Part shown: positions 63,725-64,000 of the stretch, piece by piece | Numbering within the stretch: the stretch's first letter is position 1 | Layout: every line of letters begins with the position of its first letter | NCBI GenBank assembly: GCA_034432375.1 | Contig: DAOUCA010000070.1 | Span: forward strand, 33,508-97,507 | From: JAHBVH01 sp034432375 | Lineage (GTDB): Bacteria > Chloroflexota > Anaerolineae > Caldilineales > Caldilineaceae | DNA length: 64,000 bases | Direction of reading: 5' to 3' | Notes under the pieces: model-generated | Told to the model about the DNA's origin: nothing | What the model saw: the letters and a program-made list of their open reading frames with translations, nothing else | Databases searched by the model: none | Position numbers and translations under genes: made by a program

Positions 63725-63844
63725 GTAGACCATAAAAAACTTCGCTCATATGGCCATTGGACTGAAACAGCCCGTACGGACATGATAGTTCATGTCCGTA
63801 CTTCAGTGAGTTAGCCACATGAGCGAAAAACTTTTGTAGACTAC
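63725..63844. repeat. long palindromic element
   Basis: Outer GTAGACC/GTCTAC ends, middle arms TTCGCTCATATGGC and GCCACATGAGCGAA, centre GTACGGACATGA/TCATGTCCGTAC (perfect 12-base arms, 4-base loop). MITE-like; no coding capacity. Confidence 0.8.
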
Positions 63845-63914
63845 TCTGAGGGAGTAAATATGCAACTATACTGCGTTCAGAATGAGAACCGGAGTTTTGC
63901 GGACCAACGGGATC

Positions 63915-63980
63915 GCGTGCGTCGCACTGACCGCCAACTGCTTCCAGTCCGCTAGATGCTTCCGTCAGTGCGACGCACGC
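63915..63980. repeat. perfect 17-bp inverted repeat at window end
   Basis: GCGTGCGTCGCACTGAC and its exact reverse complement, 32 bases apart. Nothing else recognisable lies between 63845 and 64000. Confidence 0.88.
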
Positions 63981-64000
63981 TGGCCGAAACTAGGGGTTTC

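Overview
The window reads as chromosomal DNA from a Chloroflexota bacterium, most likely of the Caldilineae/Anaerolineae type. I infer this from the mix of genes: a dense set of membrane glycosyltransferases, GH97 and GH63-like glycosidases, a GlgC pair, DnaJ/beta-propeller membrane proteins, an AftB-like GT-C enzyme, an ABA4-like protein, and many dispersed palindromic repeats. No ribosomal RNA or protein marker is present, so the placement is tentative. There is no phage, plasmid or CRISPR signature.

Layout. 1-410: the 5' part of a sulfotransferase gene. 900-3880: lysA, a 35-residue membrane microprotein and mazG. 3982-10654: three divergently placed envelope proteins, namely a double solute-binding protein with SH3 and LysM domains, and two paralogous J-domain/Ig-like/transmembrane/beta-propeller proteins. 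11469-11542: tRNA-Arg(TCG) with a terminator. 12057-35027: a 23-kb cell-surface polysaccharide locus, almost all on the + strand. It holds an orphan nucleoside-type ABC permease, a Wzx-like flippase, four GT4-type glycosyltransferases, two tandem GH-A-like surface proteins, a Wzm/Wzt ABC exporter, three methyltransferases, a GT-C enzyme fused to a GH97 glycosidase, and an AftB-like GT-C gene that appears frameshifted.

35252-41492: accessory genes, namely a DUF4160/DUF2442 pair, an internally deleted AAA ATPase with a PD-(D/E)XK tail, a zinc alcohol dehydrogenase, a membrane-anchored coiled-coil protein with a PD-(D/E)XK nuclease-like domain, and a LacI regulator. 41918-47430: an ABA4-like membrane operon behind a near-consensus promoter with two matching dyads, an aldo/keto reductase, three abutting CTAG-bounded palindromic elements, a MocR regulator and a GyrI-like protein. 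47874-55310: a GH63-like glucosidase, a PIG-L deacetylase, a ferredoxin, a Crp/Fnr regulator, a B12/radical-SAM enzyme, a PAP2-like protein and xseB. 55951-58004: a two-gene operon of unrecognised proteins. 58303-63624: glgC, a glgC paralogue that has lost two key residues, a GNAT acetyltransferase and a GT-C glycosyltransferase.

How the genes work together. The central locus can plausibly assemble and export a decorated extracellular glycan: cytoplasmic GTs and methyltransferases, a Wzm/Wzt exporter whose ATPase has a C-terminal glycan-recognition-like domain, a flippase, periplasmic GT-C enzymes, and glycosidase-like proteins for remodelling. The right end is about storage glycan and sugar metabolism. 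Non-coding space is dominated by at least four families of palindromic repeats. Several sit exactly at gene 3' ends, and some supply the stop codon.
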